Source: an uncultured Clostridia bacterium
Lineage (GTDB): Bacteria > Bacillota > Clostridia > TANB77 > CAG-508
Assembly: GCA_934153805.1 (NCBI GenBank)
Contig: CAKPFO010000042.1
Coordinates: 1 to 13,801, forward strand
Length of the DNA stretch: 13,801 nucleotides
Direction: 5' to 3'
A model generated the notes under the pieces. The model did no database searches. It saw only the letters and a program-made list of their open reading frames with translations, and was not told where the DNA came from. The first letter of the stretch is position 1, and every line of letters starts with the position of its first letter. Positions 11,968 to 13,801 of this stretch are shown in pieces. A program made the translations under genes and the position numbers.

Positions 11968-13584
11968 ATGAATCAAAAACTTTTGAACTTGCACCCAAAA
12001 CGTTACCTTTGTCCCTATTGTGGTTGCTGGCATGATTGGAATCTTTCGAAGCCATTAAGATATTATGATATAATTTCCGCTGGCTTAGCATGTGAAAAAC
12101 AGAAATCTAATGGTTACTACGATCTTGGTTGCTACAAAACAAGAAAAACACGCATCCGCTTTTCGAATGGCTATTGCCATTATGAAACTATGCCTACATG
12201 TGATAAAGCCAATTTAGATATTGATGGTCAAATCTCCATTGAGGACATTTCTGAGATTCCTGACAGAGCTTTAGTAAAATTTACTGTTCCATTCATTCCA
12301 GACAGAGAGTTAGGAAGTGATATGTGTTGTAGCGATTGCCCAAATACAGACATATGTGTGATGTGCAAATTGAGTGATGCAAAGTTGCTTCCTGATAGTT
12401 ACTCTATGGACATCTCATTTGGATTTGAATTTGAGCAGTCAGATTACGAGAAGATTTACAAGGCAGATTCACTTGAACTCAAGGAGAAAGAACTACAAGA
12501 ATGTAAACAAGCTCTTAACTGCGAGGAGCAATCTTTAAATGGTAATGTTAGCAAAAAACAAGTTTCTCAACGAACACAGGCAAAAGAAAATAAGGAGGAC
12601 AACACTATGGCAAACAATATTTTTAACATGAACATGGAGTTCGGTCAAAATAAGGACGAGAACATCGCAAGCACAATTATGGGAGTAGCAGTTAAGAATG
12701 GAGATAACTGGCGGATTTATGACAAGAAAAAGCATGAAATAACTGATGTCGGTAATATGCAGCTTGGAAATCTTCCAATCTTTGTTATGCCTACTACAAA
12801 TCTAGCAGAAGGAGACCTTATTAAGGATTCCGGTGAATACTATTTTGTCATAAAAACAAATAACGTTAGCACCCAGACTTTGTGTGCAAAGACAGGAGAG
12901 TTGAAGACGGTTATTCCTATTAAAAATGTTTTTGGATTCAGTTGCTACACAAAGGTTATTGCTCTTAGTGACTCTATAAGTATGGAGGATGATTTAAATG
13001 TAGAAAATTTAGCTATTATGTCTATGATGTGTGGTCAGAATGGGCAGGATAATAACCAAACAAATCAACTGCTTCCGTTGTTGCTGTTTAAAGACAAGCT
13101 TGGTAACAATGATGACGATATGATGAAAATGATGCTTATGTCTTCTACGGCGTCTACCTCGACAGGAGATGGCACTGCCATGTCCCAAATGTTGCCTCTT
13201 ATGCTTCTAACCGACAAGAGCGACAGCGATGATGATATGATGAAAATGATGCTTATGTCTTCTATGATGAATGGCAATATTGCAGACAACAACCCTGCTA
13301 TGAGCTATTTGATGCTCAATATGTTTATGGAAAACAGGAAGAATACAACAAAGGTTCAGTCACCTACTAAAGGGCCTTCACAGATTACTAGTAAAAAAAC
13401 TACTGCAAGAAGAAAGAAGAACGAAAGTGCTCAGTCACCTGCTAAAGGGCCTTCACAGATTACTAGTAAAAAAACTACTGCAAGAAAAAAGAAGAATGAA
13501 AGTGCTCAGTCACCTGCTGAAAATACTTCGCAGCTTACTAGTGAAAAAACTACTGCAGACTCAACTGAGGATCCGGCTGAATAA
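11968..13584 (+). CDS. Unrecognised two-module protein: Cys-rich N-terminus, Met-rich and repeat C-terminus
   Basis: I do not recognise a function for this 538-residue protein. Module 1 (1-165) is Cys-rich: CPYCGCWHDW (15-24), single Cys at 42, 55, 70 and 78, and a cluster CCSDCPNTDICVMC (120-133). This suggests one or more zinc sites. Residues 157-187 look like a short coiled coil, then a polar linker. Module 2 begins at Met214 with MANNIFNMNMEFGQNKDENI and contains a beta-rich region (about 235-330, IASTIMGVAVKNGD to GFSCYTKVIALSD). Two DDDMMKMMLMSS segments and three 25-residue repeats follow. Module 2 resembles, from memory, uncharacterised Firmicute proteins that usually stand alone. The ATG at 11968 is chosen because AGGAGG (11954-11959) is 8 bases upstream. 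A TTG at 11935 has an earlier site, AAAGGAG (11917-11923). AAG, GAG and G+C-richer codons are commoner than in neighbouring genes, which fits acquisition by transfer. Confidence 0.75.
   Translation: MNQKLLNLHPKRYLCPYCGCWHDWNLSKPLRYYDIISAGLACEKQKSNGYYDLGCYKTRKTRIRFSNGYCHYETMPTCDKANLDIDGQISIEDISEIPDRALVKFTVPFIPDRELGSDMCCSDCPNTDICVMCKLSDAKLLPDSYSMDISFGFEFEQSDYEKIYKADSLELKEKELQECKQALNCEEQSLNGNVSKKQVSQRTQAKENKEDNTMANNIFNMNMEFGQNKDENIASTIMGVAVKNGDNWRIYDKKKHEITDVGNMQLGNLPIFVMPTTNLAEGDLIKDSGEYYFVIKTNNVSTQTLCAKTGELKTVIPIKNVFGFSCYTKVIALSDSISMEDDLNVENLAIMSMMCGQNGQDNNQTNQLLPLLLFKDKLGNNDDDMMKMMLMSSTASTSTGDGTAMSQMLPLMLLTDKSDSDDDMMKMMLMSSMMNGNIADNNPAMSYLMLNMFMENRKNTTKVQSPTKGPSQITSKKTTARRKKNESAQSPAKGPSQITSKKTTARKKKNESAQSPAENTSQLTSEKTTADSTEDPAE
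12592..12609 (+). promoter_or_regulatory. Internal ribosome-binding site and start codon within the accessory gene
   Basis: A perfect AAGGAGG (12592-12598) lies 8 bases before the in-frame ATG at 12607, which opens MANNIFNMNMEFG. It falls exactly at the junction between the linker and module 2. This predicts a separate 325-residue product (12607-13584) alongside the full-length protein. Either two adjacent genes have fused by losing a stop codon, or this is a genuine nested-start arrangement. Confidence 0.6.
13111..13266 (+). repeat. Imperfect repeat encoding Asp/Met-rich segments
   Basis: The stretch encoding DDDMMKMMLMSS occurs at 13111-13146 and again at 13228-13263, nearly identical in DNA and 117 bases apart. 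Each is preceded by a related LPL-rich stretch (LLPLLLFKDK and MLPLMLLTDK). The unit is about 39-40 residues, and a degenerate third start (LMLNMFMEN) follows. It is therefore an internal protein duplication. Confidence 0.85.
13357..13581 (+). repeat. Three tandem 75-bp (25-residue) coding repeats
   Basis: Units start at 13357, 13432 and 13507. The first two encode QSPTKGPSQITSKK plus TTARRKKNESA and a near-identical copy; both are strongly basic. The third (QSPAENTSQLTSEK plus TTADSTEDPAE) is diverged and acidic. The third unit ends on the last sense codon, immediately before the TAA at 13582. The basic units recall Lys/Pro-rich nucleic-acid-binding tails. Confidence 0.92.
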
Positions 13585-13611
13585 TCAAAAATTAGTTAAA
13601 TCTCTAATCTA

Positions 13612-13647
13612 TCCTCTCAGGACGCTAGTCTTGAGAGGAATTTTTTT
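13612..13647 (+). terminator. Intrinsic terminator of the accessory gene
   Basis: TCCTCTCAGGAC (13612-13623) pairs with GTCTTGAGAGGA (13628-13639) over 12 bp (one G-T) around GCTA. One A and seven T residues (13641-13647) follow. It lies 27 bases after the stop codon. Confidence 0.93.
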
Positions 13648-13695
13648 GCCAATATTTAGTAGAGATTTTGGAACAAGTAAAAATAATATTTTATA

Positions 13696-13726
13696 GCAAA
13701 AATTTATTAATTTTTTCAAAAAAGTA
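13696..13726 (+). repeat. Right copy of the direct repeat flanking the accessory gene
   Basis: This 31-base copy matches 11752-11780 except for one extra A in each of two A runs. It lies about 49 bases beyond the terminator, so the gene, its promoter, leader and terminator all lie between the two copies. Confidence 0.75.
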
Positions 13727-13765
13727 TGTCAATCATTTTTGAAAATGTCTTAAAAATTTTTATTT

Positions 13766-13798
13766 ATTAGCACTAAATTTTTATAGTTTAGTGCTAAT
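13766..13798. repeat. 12-bp inverted repeat with CIRCE-like halves at the window edge
   Basis: ATTAGCACTAAA (13766-13777) and TTTAGTGCTAAT (13787-13798) are exact reverse complements around 9 bases. They contain TTAGCACT and AGTGCTAA, the outer halves of the HrcA operator CIRCE, but 15 bases apart instead of 11. This could be a variant heat-shock operator for a gene beyond the window, or a stem-loop terminator whose T run is cut off by the window end. Confidence 0.5.
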
Positions 13799-13801
13799 AT
13801 T

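Noticed and set aside
13357..13581. CRISPR-like array
   Set aside because: The 75-bp units are contiguous with no spacers and keep the reading frame, so they are coding tandem repeats.
13427..13696. An 89-codon frame overlapping the repeats of the accessory gene in another phase
   Set aside because: It is the +1-type shadow of the 75-bp repeats, has no ribosome-binding site and runs through the terminator.
13766..13798. Standard CIRCE heat-shock operator
   Set aside because: The halves match but the spacing is 15 instead of 11 bases and no heat-shock gene is visible, so it is listed only as a CIRCE-like repeat.

Overview
The window is AT-rich, roughly 27-30% GC by eye. It has Clostridia-type AGGAGG ribosome-binding sites, sigma-A promoters of the TTGACT-N17-TATAAT kind, T-tailed stem-loop terminators, a GerA-family spore germination protein, a nucleoside kinase of the TGS-domain type and an RNHCP zinc-ribbon protein. 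Together these indicate an endospore-forming, low-GC Firmicute of class Clostridia, probably an uncultured gut-type lineage. No rRNA, tRNA, CRISPR array or transposase is visible, and no gene-free stretch is longer than about 220 bases.

Layout. 1-900: an unrecognised four-helix membrane protein behind a strong promoter, closed by a bidirectional terminator. 955-3444 (minus): a two-gene operon of an MBOAT acyltransferase (AlgI type) followed by a DHHW/AlgX-AlgJ-type SGNH protein. This is the usual pairing for O-acetylating a surface polymer. 3445-5059 (minus): three small single-gene units. They encode a membrane-anchored DUF4358-like protein, an unrecognised 117-residue protein whose stop codon lies inside its own terminator, and a 62-residue Gly/Cys-rich small membrane protein preceded by a sequence matching a mother-cell sigma-K promoter. 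5175-7607 (plus): an 810-residue U32/DUF3656 protein, likely an RNA hydroxylase of the RlhA/TrhP group, convergent with an RNHCP zinc-ribbon gene at 7733-8041. 8200-9840 (minus): a TGS-domain nucleoside kinase. 10058-11746 (plus): an orphan GerAA/GerKA-type germinant-receptor subunit with no B or C partner.

11752-13726 is the accessory-looking part. One unrecognised gene (11968-13584) sits between two near-identical 29-31 base direct repeats. It has its own strong promoter, a structured leader with a terminator-like hairpin, two successive ribosome-binding sites and its own terminator, and it looks richer in G+C than its neighbours. It joins an N-terminal Cys-rich zinc-binding-like module to a second module that carries a perfect internal ribosome-binding site and ATG (12607). 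It may therefore make two proteins from one frame. The second module ends in methionine-rich segments and three 25-residue repeats. I do not know the function of this cassette; it is the best candidate for something undescribed. The window ends in a 12-bp stem-loop that contains both halves of the HrcA/CIRCE operator at non-standard spacing.

As a whole the window is a collection of short independent units rather than one pathway. Spore biology links the germination protein and possibly the Cys-rich small protein. Envelope modification links the MBOAT/DHHW pair. RNA modification and nucleotide salvage are represented by the U32 protein and the kinase.
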